Assembly: GCA_016200485.1 (NCBI GenBank)
Contig: JACQEP010000020.1
Coordinates: 1 to 64,000 of the forward strand
Length of the DNA stretch: 64,000 nucleotides
Reading direction: 5' to 3'
From: Gammaproteobacteria bacterium
Lineage (GTDB): Bacteria > Pseudomonadota > Gammaproteobacteria > Tenderiales > Tenderiaceae
Shown: one piece after another, positions 35,934 through 44,504 of the stretch
Layout: each line of letters opens with the position of its first letter
How positions within the stretch are numbered: position 1 is the stretch's first letter
Made by a program: the position numbers and the translations under genes
Notes under the pieces: model-generated
The model's input: the letters and a program-made list of their open reading frames with translations, nothing else
Database searches by the model: none
Told to the model about the DNA's origin: nothing

Positions 35934-36416
35934 ATGCCATCATTTGATGTGGTCTCAGAAGTTAACATGCATGAAGTGGATAATGCAGTGGATCAGGCCA
36001 ATCGCGAAGTTGGGACACGGTTTGATTTTAAAGACAGCAATGCCCGTTACGAGCGAGTCGAAGCGCAAGTCAATCTCACTGCACAAAGCGAATTCCAATT
36101 ACAACAAATGCTGGATATTATTCGCACCAAACTGGCAAAACGTGGTGTTGACACGGGATGTCTGGACGTCAAGGAGGTGGAAATCAGTGGTCGTGAGGCG
36201 CGGCAGCAGATTATATTGCGCCAAGGCATTAGTGCCGAGCTTGGTAAGCGCATCAGTAAAATGGTGAAGGATTCCAAAAGCAAAGTGCAGGCATCAATTC
36301 AAGGCGATAAAGTAAGAATCAGTGGTAAAAATCGTGACGATTTGCAGGGAGTGATTGCAATGTTACGTTCCACCGAATTTGAATTGCCGCTGCAATTCAA
36401 TAATTTCAGAGATTAA
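35934..36416 (+). CDS. YajQ-family nucleotide-binding protein
   Basis: 160 residues, full length. MPSFDVVSEVNMHEVDNAVDQANREV and the C-terminal LQGVIAMLRSTEFELPLQFNNFRD are the signatures of the YajQ family. It is a small cytoplasmic protein of two ferredoxin-like domains; homologues bind tRNA or nucleotides, and some bind cyclic-di-GMP and act as transcription cofactors. GGGG-ATAGGGA precedes the ATG. A single gene between the hairpin at 35828 and glrK, with 44 bases to the latter. Confidence 0.92.
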   Translation: MPSFDVVSEVNMHEVDNAVDQANREVGTRFDFKDSNARYERVEAQVNLTAQSEFQLQQMLDIIRTKLAKRGVDTGCLDVKEVEISGREARQQIILRQGISAELGKRISKMVKDSKSKVQASIQGDKVRISGKNRDDLQGVIAMLRSTEFELPLQFNNFRD

Positions 36417-36460
36417 ACTCTTTTAAGCCACCATTTGCTGGTGCCTGGTTAGCGACCCTC

Positions 36461-37897
36461 GTGAATTGGTATAGACCTCGATCTATCTCGCAATTGATAT
36501 TGGTGGGTTTCCTGCTCGTGATAACTCCGCTGGTGATCGTATTTCTGTATTTCGCCTATTCGGTAGATCGCCTCGCCAACATGAGCGAGCGTCAAATGTT
36601 GCAGGCAGTCAAGGCCACTCAGTTCTCCCGGATGCTGGGTGAGGAAATTACGGCAATGGAGCGCAGCGCGCGACAATATCAAGCATTAGGAGATCCTGCA
36701 TTTTTTATTGCTTACCAGGAAAAACACGAGAAATTTACTGAAACCATGCGTCTTTTCGCGGGGATGGTTTTGCAGCCATCTCAACGAAACTTATTGAAGA
36801 ATCTGGAACATGAGGAAGACAAGTTATATTTGCGGGTGACCACGACGAATCTGGAAAATGATAATCATCTGGTAACAAGTTTTATCAAGCTGAGTGATGC
36901 TGCAAAGGCGATTCTTCAACACAATACTAAACTCATTGATGTAGAAGTTGAGGCGCTTCAATCGGAAGCCAGGCGATTACAGAAGAGCACTTTCTGGCAA
37001 GGGGCGCTGTTAATTCCAATCGTCATTGTGCTGGGTGGAGTGATGGTCATCCTGATTACCCGTCCGATACATGCAATCGATGCATCGATCAGACAGTTAG
37101 GTGATGGTGAATTAACTGCCCCGATTAAATTGAAGGGGCCTTATGATTTTGAACTGCTAGGGCAACGCCTGGATTGGTTGCGAATCCGGCTGACTGAGGT
37201 TGAAGAGCAAAAATTGAAGTTTTTGCGGCACATATCACATGAGCTAAAAACGCCGCTCACCAACATTCGTGAGGGGGCGGAGTTATTGCATGACGGGGTG
37301 GCAGGCAGCCTCAATGGCAAGCAAAAAGAAATATCGGATATTATTCGTGACAACAGTTTGCAGCTTCAATCCTTGATTGAGGGTTTATTGCACTTTAGTG
37401 TGGCGCAAGTTCAACAAACTCAATTAAATAAATCTCGGTTTCAGTTAGATAAACTGGTCAATGATGTTATTTATAAGCATAATATTTCATTGTTCTCGAA
37501 ACGGGTAGATGTCAGAACCTTTATTGAGCCGATGTTGTGTTATGCGGACCAGGAAAAACTGCGGACCATTTTTGATAATTTGATCGCTAATGCCTGTAAA
37601 TATGCGCCCGCTGATTCGAGGCTGGATATCCGCCTAACTCAACGGGGTGGGGATGCCGTATTCGAGGTTATTGACAATGGTCCTGGAATTCCCTTGAATG
37701 AGCGGGACTTAATATTCGACCCTTTTTATCAGGGAAGCGGCGAATACATCAGCCATGTTAAGGGGACAGGTTTGGGATTATCTATCGCGCGTGAATTTGT
37801 GGTTGCCCATCAGGGAGTTATAGAAATTATCGATGGTGAACAACCCGGCGCCCATTTTGTTGTTAGGCTGCCTATATTGGAACAGGTTAATCTATGA
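36461..37897 (+). CDS. glrK: Sensor histidine kinase GlrK (QseE)
   Basis: 478 residues. TM1 at about 9-33, a periplasmic helical sensor region (about 34-178), TM2 at about 180-200, a HAMP segment, the dimerisation/phosphoacceptor site FLRHISHELKTPLTN with H260, and the HATPase domain (N box DNLIANACKYAP, G boxes DNGPGIP and GTGLGLSIA). It autophosphorylates and passes phosphate to the GlrR regulator downstream. The start is GTG at 36461; the upstream ribosome-binding site is poor. It overlaps the lipoprotein gene by four bases (ATGA). In enteric bacteria GlrK/GlrR controls the sRNA glmY and rpoE. Confidence 0.92.
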   Translation: MNWYRPRSISQLILVGFLLVITPLVIVFLYFAYSVDRLANMSERQMLQAVKATQFSRMLGEEITAMERSARQYQALGDPAFFIAYQEKHEKFTETMRLFAGMVLQPSQRNLLKNLEHEEDKLYLRVTTTNLENDNHLVTSFIKLSDAAKAILQHNTKLIDVEVEALQSEARRLQKSTFWQGALLIPIVIVLGGVMVILITRPIHAIDASIRQLGDGELTAPIKLKGPYDFELLGQRLDWLRIRLTEVEEQKLKFLRHISHELKTPLTNIREGAELLHDGVAGSLNGKQKEISDIIRDNSLQLQSLIEGLLHFSVAQVQQTQLNKSRFQLDKLVNDVIYKHNISLFSKRVDVRTFIEPMLCYADQEKLRTIFDNLIANACKYAPADSRLDIRLTQRGGDAVFEVIDNGPGIPLNERDLIFDPFYQGSGEYISHVKGTGLGLSIAREFVVAHQGVIEIIDGEQPGAHFVVRLPILEQVNL

Positions 37898-38430
37898 GGT
37901 ATAAATTGCTGTGTTCTCGGTTATTGTTAACGGCTGTCGTCTTGCTGAGTGCGGGATGTACGAGTTTTGTGCCTATCGGTCCTGATGTTACCAAAGATTC
38001 GGCTGAAGTTGAGCGTCAGGCGCGCGCAGTAGATATCCAATTGCGCGATACCTTGACTCTGATTACGAATGGGGACTTGTCGCAACAAAAGGCTAAGATT
38101 GATGCACTGGAGAAACTGCCTGGATTTAGATCCAGCCCTCAGTACCAGATGCAATTGGCGCTTTTGCTGCGATTAGGAAATGTCCAGGTGCGTGATGAGA
38201 AGCGTGCTGCCGAGTTGGTGCGTTGGGTCGTTCATACGGGTGATGTGCCGCGTGACAGAATGGCAGCGGGCCTGATTATGTCGCTATTATCCGAGGTGGA
38301 TAATCGCAATATTCAGCTTGAAAAGGCTAGCGTTAATAACCGCGATATGCAAAATTCCGTTCGTTTGCTTGAGGACAAGCTCAAAGCGATAAAGTCAATC
38401 GAACAAAGTATCATTCAACGTGGTCAGTAG
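37894..38430 (+). CDS. QseG/YfhG-like outer-membrane lipoprotein
   Basis: 178 residues. Signal peptide with lipobox L-L-S-A-G-C22. The mature part is helical (RAAELVRWVVHTGDVPRDRMAAGLIM, then a C-terminal coiled coil with LLEDKLKAIKSIEQS). It occupies the place of qseG/yfhG between the kinase and regulator genes; in E. coli the lipoprotein interacts with and activates the kinase. Sequence resemblance is moderate, so the call leans on gene order. It ends 8 bases before the chosen glrR start. Confidence 0.8.
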   Translation: MRYKLLCSRLLLTAVVLLSAGCTSFVPIGPDVTKDSAEVERQARAVDIQLRDTLTLITNGDLSQQKAKIDALEKLPGFRSSPQYQMQLALLLRLGNVQVRDEKRAAELVRWVVHTGDVPRDRMAAGLIMSLLSEVDNRNIQLEKASVNNRDMQNSVRLLEDKLKAIKSIEQSIIQRGQ

Positions 38431-38437
38431 GTGCGAT

Positions 38438-39787
38438 ATGAATATGCAGGGTCAACGAGTTTTGCTGGTGGATGATGATCGTGGTTTGCTGCGTTTATTA
38501 TCAATGCGACTGGAGGCAGTTGGTTGTAAAGTTGCTTGCGCCACGAGTGGTGAAGAAGCATTGGCTCGGTTACCCACATTTCGTCCAGCCGCGGTGATTA
38601 CTGATTTACGAATGGGCGGGATGGATGGCATGTCCCTATTTAAGGTAATTCATGAGCGGGCGCCGACATTGCCGGTAATCATGTTAACTGCTCACGGTAC
38701 GATTCCTGATGCGGTTGCGGCGACCACGCAGGGGGTGTTCAGTTTTCTGACCAAGCCGTTTGATCCCAAAGAGCTGCTTGAGCGTGTTGAAAGCGCCCTG
38801 AAAATGAGCGGTGGTTCGGTGGTCACGGATGAGGGTGATATTGCCGAATGGCGTGCTGAGATTCTTACTCGCAGCCCGGTAATGGAAGAGATTTTAAATC
38901 AGGCTCGTTTGGTAGGTGCCAGTGATGCCAGTGTTTTTATTCATGGCGAGAGCGGTACAGGCAAGGAGTTGTTGGCGCGTGCGATTCATCGGGCGAGCCC
39001 ACGGGCGCGTGGCCCATTTGTTGCGGTTAATTGTAGCGCAATACCCGAAAATCTTTTGGAATCGGAACTTTTCGGCCATAAGAAAGGATCATTTACCGGA
39101 GCAACCCGCGATCACGATGGCTTATTCAGAGCTGCCAATGGCGGTACATTGTTTTTTGATGAAGTTGGCGATATGCCACTGGCATTCCAGTCAAAATTGT
39201 TGCGTACGTTGCAGGAGCGAGTCGTTCGGCCTGTGGGTTCAACTGAAAGTTATCCGATTGACGTGCGTATTGTCTCCGCTACACATAAAGATTTGAATGA
39301 GGGGGTACGCCAAAAAGAATTTCGTGAAGACCTTTATTACCGCTTGAATGTGGTAAGTCTTGAGATGCCGCCCCTTTCGCAACGGCGCGAGGATATTGCC
39401 TTATTGGCGAATCATTTTCTGGATAAGTTGTGTCAGACCGCCGACAGGCCAGCGATGAGCTTTTCGCAGGAGGCCGTGGAACTATTGTTGTCGGCGTCAT
39501 GGCCGGGGAATGTCCGCCAGTTATATAACGTCGTCGAGCAAGTCGCGGTCTTGTCCACTACGCCGCTGATCCCAGCCAGTCTGGTTCAGCGGGCGTTACG
39601 GAGTCCGAGCAATGAAATTCCTTTGTTCAGCGATGCGCGCAATCAGTTTGAGCTGGATTATCTTTCGCAATTACTCAAATTGACCAACGGCAATGTGACT
39701 CAGGCCGCACGTATGGCGGGCCGCAATCGAACCGAATTTTATAAACTGTTGAGCAAACATCATCTGACACCCTCCCTGTTTAAATAA
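38438..39787 (+). CDS. glrR: Sigma-54-dependent response regulator GlrR (QseF)
   Basis: 449 residues. Receiver domain with D12-D13 and the phosphoacceptor D56 (VITDLRMGGMDG), AAA+ domain with Walker A GESGTGKE, the sigma-54 contact loop GSFTGA (usual form GAFTGA), FFDEVGDMP, and a C-terminal Fis-type helix-turn-helix (NGNVTQAARMAGRNRTEFYKLL). It drives open-complex formation at sigma-54 promoters. The ATG at 38438 begins the receiver domain; an in-frame upstream reading lies in the lipoprotein gene. Two palindromes of its known type and a sigma-54 promoter lie directly downstream (39796-39968). Confidence 0.93.
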   Translation: MNMQGQRVLLVDDDRGLLRLLSMRLEAVGCKVACATSGEEALARLPTFRPAAVITDLRMGGMDGMSLFKVIHERAPTLPVIMLTAHGTIPDAVAATTQGVFSFLTKPFDPKELLERVESALKMSGGSVVTDEGDIAEWRAEILTRSPVMEEILNQARLVGASDASVFIHGESGTGKELLARAIHRASPRARGPFVAVNCSAIPENLLESELFGHKKGSFTGATRDHDGLFRAANGGTLFFDEVGDMPLAFQSKLLRTLQERVVRPVGSTESYPIDVRIVSATHKDLNEGVRQKEFREDLYYRLNVVSLEMPPLSQRREDIALLANHFLDKLCQTADRPAMSFSQEAVELLLSASWPGNVRQLYNVVEQVAVLSTTPLIPASLVQRALRSPSNEIPLFSDARNQFELDYLSQLLKLTNGNVTQAARMAGRNRTEFYKLLSKHHLTPSLFK

Positions 39788-39795
39788 TAATTGGC

Positions 39796-39813
39796 GGTCG
39801 TCGATCTGCGACA
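39796..39813. promoter_or_regulatory. GlrR-like operator, distal
   Basis: GGTCG-tcgatctg-CGACA: one base off TGTC-N10-GACA, with the outer halves fully complementary at GTCG/CGAC. About 175 bases before the expected sigma-54 transcript start. Confidence 0.6.
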
Positions 39814-39860
39814 TGTAATTTTATTATTTATCAATAAGATAGTTCTTGCTGGCAATATCG

Positions 39861-39878
39861 TGTCGGGGATTGGCGACA
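39861..39878. promoter_or_regulatory. GlrR-like operator, proximal
   Basis: TGTCG-gggattgg-CGACA, an exact TGTC-N10-GACA as described for GlrR sites before glmY in enteric bacteria. About 110 bases before the expected start, a normal distance for a sigma-54 activator. Confidence 0.7.
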
Positions 39879-39951
39879 AAAAACATCCCTGACAGTCCTT
39901 CTTGGTGCAGAATTGTTCTGTAACTCATTGTAATTAAATAATAAAAATTTA

Positions 39952-39968
39952 TTGGCACGCTATGTGCT
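39952..39968 (+). promoter_or_regulatory. Sigma-54 promoter
   Basis: TTGGCACG-ctat-GTGCT: consensus TTGGCACG-N4-TTGCT with one mismatch. The GG (39954-39955) and GC (39966-39967) are at the exact spacing. It points toward the unknown gene at 40163. The AT-rich stretch between it and the operators could take IHF. Confidence 0.8.
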
Positions 39969-40069
39969 ATTGCTTACGCATTATTGGCTTAGGTCTGTTT
40001 GCGCATGAGTTCAATTCTGAAGTTTTATCCAGAGCGATGGAACACTGGAAGGCGGGGTAGGAGTTTTAC

Positions 40070-40099
40070 ATGTGGATCATATGCATGCAGGTCATGTAA
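40070..40099 (+). CDS. Possible leader peptide, 9 codons
   Basis: ATG-led MWIICMQVM behind GTAGGAG, inside the 180-base leader of the sigma-54 transcript and 63 bases before the next gene. The Shine-Dalgarno site is good, but so short a frame may be chance. Confidence 0.2.
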   Translation: MWIICMQVM

Positions 40100-40162
40100 C
40101 TGCTGGAGTAAATGTCCTTGTAGTGGATGATGCATGGACGCATCAATTTGACGGAGATAATT

Positions 40163-40627
40163 ATGGGAATGTCATTACCAAGGCATCGAATGGAAGCTTG
40201 TTCACAAGACATTGATATAGAATTTATTGATAATGCAATTTTTGTTATTGGTGCAGACCAGTCAATTCGGATACGTGTATCTCGTAATGATCCAAATTTG
40301 TTGGAACGATTTAAAATCTATTTTGAGTCGGTGTCAGATACGGGGATAGAAGTGGGTGCCTGGATGCACAACATTATTTTCTACCCCGGCGATGATTGTG
40401 TCGAGCTCGCGTGGCCATTGTTTATTGCGCCATCAACGGCAAGCGGGATTTATCAATTCAGTTTTGTGCTTGAAACCGATCGTGGCCGGACTCGGCTGAT
40501 AAAGCAGCTGGTTTTATTGCAAAAACCATTAAGTCAATGTTCCCTCTCCCGACGTACACGTCATGTACGTCTCTCTTCAATGACGGGTTTTCTGACGGCA
40601 TTGCCGGTAGATAAAACTCATCATTGA
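40163..40627 (+). CDS. Hypothetical protein, likely GlrR/sigma-54 target
   Basis: 154 residues from the ATG at 40163 (GGAG upstream; an in-frame reading from 40127 lacks a site). No signal peptide or membrane segment. It looks like one beta-sandwich domain (about 17-112: IDIEFIDNAIFVIGADQSIRI...GVGAWMH-like strands), with a basic C-terminal tail (SLSRRTRHVRLSS). I do not recognise the family. The promoter, the two operators and the terminator at 40661-40685 make it a one-gene transcript controlled by the regulator encoded next door. The C-terminal tail might bind nucleic acid or a membrane; that is speculation. Confidence 0.7.
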   Translation: MGMSLPRHRMEACSQDIDIEFIDNAIFVIGADQSIRIRVSRNDPNLLERFKIYFESVSDTGIEVGAWMHNIIFYPGDDCVELAWPLFIAPSTASGIYQFSFVLETDRGRTRLIKQLVLLQKPLSQCSLSRRTRHVRLSSMTGFLTALPVDKTHH

Positions 40628-40660
40628 TTCTAGCAGTAGCGATTCTCCCCCTTAACTTAG

Positions 40661-40685
40661 GGCACCGCAATGGTGCCCTTTTTTT
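40661..40685 (+). terminator. Rho-independent terminator
   Basis: AGGGCACC-gcaat-GGTGCCCT followed by T5. Ends the transcript of the 154-residue unknown protein. Confidence 0.9.
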
Positions 40686-40784
40686 ATTTGAGTTTGACTG
40701 GCTTCTAATTTTAAGGTCGCATAGATGGGTATTACCTGAAACCTACGCCATCCGAAATCTTTGTGTCTCTGTAGCGAATCCTTT

Positions 40785-42752
40785 TTATTGTTTCCCCTGT
40801 AGCTGCAACAAAATCGCTTCGTTTTCCAGTGTCGAAGTATCTTGCGTGATTTCCTGTCCTTGCGCGATAGTACGTAGCAGGCGGCGCATGATTTTGCCGG
40901 AGCGGGTTTTGGGCAGGTTGTCAGCATAACGGATGTCATCAGGTTTGGCGATAGGACCAATTTGTTCGGCGACCCAATTGCGTAATTCATTGGTCAGCGT
41001 CGCATCGATGCCGCCAGCAGGGCGTTGTCCACGCAGCACGACATAGGCGAAGATGGCTTCGCCCTTAATCGGATCGGGGCGGCCGACGACAGCGGCTTCT
41101 GCAACGCGCGGATGGGCGACGAGTGCGGATTCGACTTCCATGGTGCCGAGACGATGGCCGGAGACATTCAGCACGTCATCGATGCGGCCCATGATCCAGA
41201 AATAGCCGTCTTTGTCGCGACGGGCGCTGTCGCCGGCGAGATAATATTTGCCGCCGAATTTATCCCAGTAGGTTTTGACATAGCGTTCTTCATCGCCCCA
41301 GATGGTGCGTAGCATCGATGGCCAGGGTTTTGTGATGACGAGATAACCGCCTTTGTCCGGTGTGGTGATGCTGTTGCCTTGTTCATCGACGACATCAGTT
41401 GCGATACCCGGCAAGGGTAAGGTGCACGAGCCTGGTTTGGTCGCCACAGCCCCTGGGATCGGTGCGATCATGATGGCGCCGGTTTCGGTTTGCCACCAGG
41501 TATCGACAATCGGGCAACGTTCTTTGCCGATGATGGTGTGATACCACATCCAGGCCTCGGGGTTGATCGGTTCGCCTACTGTGCCCAGTAAGCGCAGTTT
41601 GGATAAATCATATTGTGCGGGGATGTCGTCGCCACACTTCATTAATGCGCGAATGGCGGTCGGCGCGGTATAGAAAATCGTGACGCCGTGGTCCTGGCAG
41701 AGTTTCCAGAAACGCCCGGTATTGGGTACAGTAGGCGCACCTTCATAAATCATCATGGTGGTACCTGCGGCGAGCGGCCCATAAGCGACGTAGCTGTGGC
41801 CGGTGATCCAGCCGACATCGGCGGTGCACCAAAAGATGTCATTATCGCGGATGTCGAATACCCATTTGAGGCTGGTCACAGCGCCGAGCAAATAACCGGC
41901 GCTGGAATGCTGTATGCCTTTGGGTTTGCCGGTGGAGCCGGAGGTGTAGAGCAGAAATAAGGGGTGTTCGGCTTCGACCCACACCGGATCGCAATTGGCG
42001 GATTGATTGGCAACGGCATCATGCCACCAGATGTCACGGTTGGCCTTGAGCGGGACTTCGTTGCCGCTACGGCGCAGGACGATGACTTTTTCGATGGTTT
42101 TGCAGCCGTGTTCCAACGCAGTGTCAGCGGCGTGTTTGAGTTCAATGATTTTGCCGCCACGATGGCCACCATCGGCGGTGATTAGCAGGCGAGCGCCGGC
42201 ATCTTCGATACGGTCTTTGAGTGATGTGGCGGAAAAACCGCCGAAGACCACTGAATGAATGGCGCCGATGCGGGCGCAGGCCTGCATCGCGACCACGGCC
42301 TCAGGCACCATCGGCATATAAATGACGACGCGATCGCCTTTCTTGATGCCTTGGGCGTTGAGTGCATTGGCGAAGCGGCAGACGTCGGCATGTAATTCCC
42401 GATAGCTCAGGGTGCGGGTGTCGCCCTGTTCCCCTTCAAAAATGATGGCGGTTTTGTCGCCTCGGGTGGCGAGGTGACGATCCAGGCAGTTATGGGAAAC
42501 GTTCAGTTTGCCATCGGCGAACCACTGATAATGTGGCGCCCGGCTGTCATCGAGCGTTTTGGTGAAGGGGGTGTGCCAGTTCAATTCTTCCCGGGCCTGT
42601 TTGGCCCAGAAGCCAGTATTATCCTGCTCGGCCTCCTGTTGTATGGCCTTAAGCTGTTCCCGGGAGTGAATCCGGGCGCGGCGGGCAAAGTCTGATCCGG
42701 GCTCGAATGTGCGATTTTCATGCAAAATGGATTCGATGCTATCGGTAGACAT
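40785..42752 (-). CDS. acs: Acetyl-CoA synthetase
   Basis: 655 residues, full length. Adenylate-forming family: P-loop-like [21 protein letters not shown] is interrupted here after [11 protein letters not shown], then [13 protein letters not shown], and the C-terminal acetylation-site lysine in [10 protein letters not shown]. It turns acetate, ATP and CoA into acetyl-CoA with AMP release. The conserved motif GKIM suggests control by lysine acetylation (Pat/CobB type). ATG at 42752 is behind GGAGGAAG. It is divergent from the DUF3579 gene across 272 bases. No actP or cytochrome partner is next to it. Confidence 0.95.
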   Translation of the reverse strand: MSTDSIESILHENRTFEPGSDFARRARIHSREQLKAIQQEAEQDNTGFWAKQAREELNWHTPFTKTLDDSRAPHYQWFADGKLNVSHNCLDRHLATRGDKTAIIFEGEQGDTRTLSYRELHADVCRFANALNAQGIKKGDRVVIYMPMVPEAVVAMQACARIGAIHSVVFGGFSATSLKDRIEDAGARLLITADGGHRGGKIIELKHAADTALEHGCKTIEKVIVLRRSGNEVPLKANRDIWWHDAVANQSANCDPVWVEAEHPLFLLYTSGSTGKPKGIQHSSAGYLLGAVTSLKWVFDIRDNDIFWCTADVGWITGHSYVAYGPLAAGTTMMIYEGAPTVPNTGRFWKLCQDHGVTIFYTAPTAIRALMKCGDDIPAQYDLSKLRLLGTVGEPINPEAWMWYHTIIGKERCPIVDTWWQTETGAIMIAPIPGAVATKPGSCTLPLPGIATDVVDEQGNSITTPDKGGYLVITKPWPSMLRTIWGDEERYVKTYWDKFGGKYYLAGDSARRDKDGYFWIMGRIDDVLNVSGHRLGTMEVESALVAHPRVAEAAVVGRPDPIKGEAIFAYVVLRGQRPAGGIDATLTNELRNWVAEQIGPIAKPDDIRYADNLPKTRSGKIMRRLLRTIAQGQEITQDTSTLENEAILLQLQGKQ

Positions 42753-42855
42753 GACTTCCTTCCTCCAGGTAATTCGTTAATCAAAAAGGAGAAATATAGT
42801 ATCAGGCCTGCTGCCTAAGTGCATGGGGGGTAGCCGGGTAGTGGGCGGTTCGTTG

Positions 42856-43005
42856 TATAATGCCGCCAAGTCGTTATCCCTGCGGGGTAATGGACAAACG
42901 AGTACTTTCGCCCCGGAGTGGGGCGGCGCACTCCCTGGCAAGGAATCCCGGTAGAGAGCATGCAGTTCGGGGGTGGTCCGTGTGATCGGACTTTACCCCA
43001 GGGCG
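42856..43005 (+). promoter_or_regulatory. Promoter -10 and multi-hairpin leader of the DUF3579 gene
   Basis: A TATAAT at 42856-42861 has no good -35. The following 140 bases fold strongly: an outer stem GGGGTAA (42884-42890) with TTACCCC (42993-42999), a hairpin CGCCCC-ggagt-GGGGCG (42909-42925), and GTCCG-tgtgat-CGGAC (42976-42991). The DUF3579 start lies 26 bases after the outer stem. The layout is that of a riboswitch or protein-binding leader, but it matches no class I know. Confidence 0.4.
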
Positions 43006-43024
43006 TATTTTGGAGAGAGTTGAG

Positions 43025-43300
43025 TTGGGTAGCGGTCGCATATTGATCATACAGAGTGTGTCGGAAGATGGTCGTCAGTTCCGGCCCAGCGACTGGATTG
43101 AGCGTATCTCGGGGACGTTGGGGTCGTTTGGGTCGGATAACCGCCTGCATTATTCCAACCAGGTCCAGCCCCGGATGATCAATGGCGAGAAATGCCTGGT
43201 GGTTGATCCGCTGTTGCAGGAGCAGAATCCTCAGGCCTTTGAATACATCATGGCCTTTGTTCGCGCTAACAAGTTAAAAGTGCGCGAAGAGCAGGAATAA
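43025..43300 (+). CDS. DUF3579 protein
   Basis: 91 residues. ILIIQSVSEDGRQFRPSDWIERISGTLGSFGSDNR and VNGEKCLVVDPLLQEQNPQAFEYIMAFVRANKL (given in parts) are typical of DUF3579, a small cytoplasmic family of Beta- and Gammaproteobacteria without a known function. The start is set at TTG 43025 because GGAGAG (43012-43017) lies 7 bases upstream; a TTG at 43010 would leave no ribosome-binding site. It has its own leader and a strong terminator (43325-43355), so it is a one-gene unit. Confidence 0.8.
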   Translation: MGSGRILIIQSVSEDGRQFRPSDWIERISGTLGSFGSDNRLHYSNQVQPRMINGEKCLVVDPLLQEQNPQAFEYIMAFVRANKLKVREEQE

Positions 43301-43324
43301 CGAGAAAATACGCGGTTTCATGAA

Positions 43325-43355
43325 CAAAAAAAGGGAGCCTGAGGCTCCTTTTTTT
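43325..43355. terminator. Bidirectional rho-independent terminator
   Basis: A7-GGGAGCC-tga-GGCTCC-T8: GC stem with A and T tracts on both sides. It ends the DUF3579 transcript. Confidence 0.9.
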
Positions 43356-43362
43356 GTTATAG

Positions 43363-43560
43363 CAGCTTGTTGAAAAAAGCGATTAGTCCCTTCTTCCTGA
43401 GGGAAAAGGCTACGAGTGCATGGATGCACGAGATAGGGCAACGCATGGAGCAGTTGCCGAGGATGAGGGGGGATAATGTAGTGGCGATTAATGAATCGCC
43501 CGTACGAACCCCTCACCCCAACCCTCTCCCTGGGGGGAGAGGGAGTTTTTCAACAAGCTG
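43363..43560. mobile_element. MITE, 198 bp, with 15-bp terminal inverted repeats
   Basis: The ends CAGCTTGTTGAAAAA (43363-43377) and TTTTTCAACAAGCTG (43546-43560) are perfect inverted repeats. Both flanks carry ATAG (43359-43362 and 43561-43564), a 4-base target duplication. There is no transposase gene, so it would need one in trans. Inside are the 48-base module seen in the pheS/pheT repeat (43413-43460) and a pyrimidine/purine hairpin CCCTCTCCC..GGGGAGAGGG (about 43522-43545). Confidence 0.8.
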
Positions 43561-43572
43561 ATAGGATTTTAT

Positions 43573-44307
43573 TTAGCCGCCCATCTGCTTTTCGCGGATC
43601 TCGTCCAGCTCCTTGCAATCGATGCAGAGCGTGGCCGTAGGGCGGGCCTCAAGACGGCGGATACCGATCTCGATGCCACAGCTTTCACAGAAGCCGTATT
43701 CACCATCGTCGACCATCTTGATCGATTCCTCGATCTTCTTAATGAGTTTGCGTTCACGATCGCGGGTACGCAGTTCCATGGTGAAGTCGGATTCCTGACT
43801 GGCGCGATCGTTGGGGTCGGGGAAGTTGGCAGCCTCGTCCTGCATGTAATGCATAGTGCGGTCCACTTCCTCCATCAGGGCGTGTTTCCAGGCAGTCAGC
43901 AGGTGACGAAAGTGTTCCGCCTGCTGCGTGTTCATGTAGTCCTCGCCCTTCTTCGCCTGATAGGGCTGAAAGTTGCCAAATCCCTGGAGCAGGCTCTCGG
44001 CACGGGCGCGGGCCTTGGCCGCAGCCATTGACGCTGGTTTGGTGGGTGTTGCAGCTACCTTCTTGATGACAGGGGCAGCGGCGGCAGGCGCCGGGGTGGT
44101 AACTGCTTTTTTCTCGGCGGCTTTTGGAGCCGTTGCGGTCGTTTTCTTTTCTGGAGCTTTCTTCACAGGGGCCTTCTTCGTAGCAGTAGTGGTGGCCGGT
44201 TTCTTAGCAACAGGCTTCTTAGCCGCCGCAGCCGGAGCCTTTTTCTTAGGCGCAGCCTTGGGTGCAGGTTTCTTAGCATTCGTTGCGGTCTTTTTCGTCG
44301 GCGACAT
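43573..44307 (-). CDS. DksA/TraR-family protein with a histone H1-like N-terminal tail
   Basis: 244 residues. The C-terminal half is DksA-like: a coiled-coil ([20 protein letters not shown], with acidic tip near [12 protein letters not shown]) and a four-cysteine zinc finger C-E-S-C ... C-I-D-C ([21 protein letters not shown]). The N-terminal 105 residues are nearly all A, K, P and T ([20 protein letters not shown]), like eukaryotic H1 tails and bacterial AlgP/HctB proteins, and would bind DNA. The ATG at 44307 is used because GGAG lies 6 bases upstream. DksA binds RNA polymerase with ppGpp. The tail is an unusual addition. Confidence 0.82.
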   Translation of the reverse strand: MSPTKKTATNAKKPAPKAAPKKKAPAAAAKKPVAKKPATTTATKKAPVKKAPEKKTTATAPKAAEKKAVTTPAPAAAAPVIKKVAATPTKPASMAAAKARARAESLLQGFGNFQPYQAKKGEDYMNTQQAEHFRHLLTAWKHALMEEVDRTMHYMQDEAANFPDPNDRASQESDFTMELRTRDRERKLIKKIEESIKMVDDGEYGFCESCGIEIGIRRLEARPTATLCIDCKELDEIREKQMGG

Positions 44308-44504
44308 GCCCATCTCCTAGTCCGAACCGGGGGAATAAAGGGTTGACTATATACTAAAAATGGCGGCTGCTGGCAACTCTAAGCGAATTTTATTCTGAAA
44401 TGGATGATCTCAAGAAAATGTCTATTTATCAATCAGATAGTTAGGAAAAATAGTCCGGGGATGATAAACTTCTAATTTTCAGGCAGGTCAAACAAAGGGT
44501 GTTT

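Noticed and set aside
39979..40162. GlmY-like small RNA from the sigma-54 promoter
   Set aside because: No terminator hairpin lies before the gene at 40163 and no GlmY-like sequence is recognised; the transcript more simply serves that gene.
42856..43005. Known RNA classes (6S RNA, SRP RNA, TPP, glycine, SAH or guanidine riboswitches)
   Set aside because: None of their conserved core sequences is present; kept only as an unassigned structured leader.
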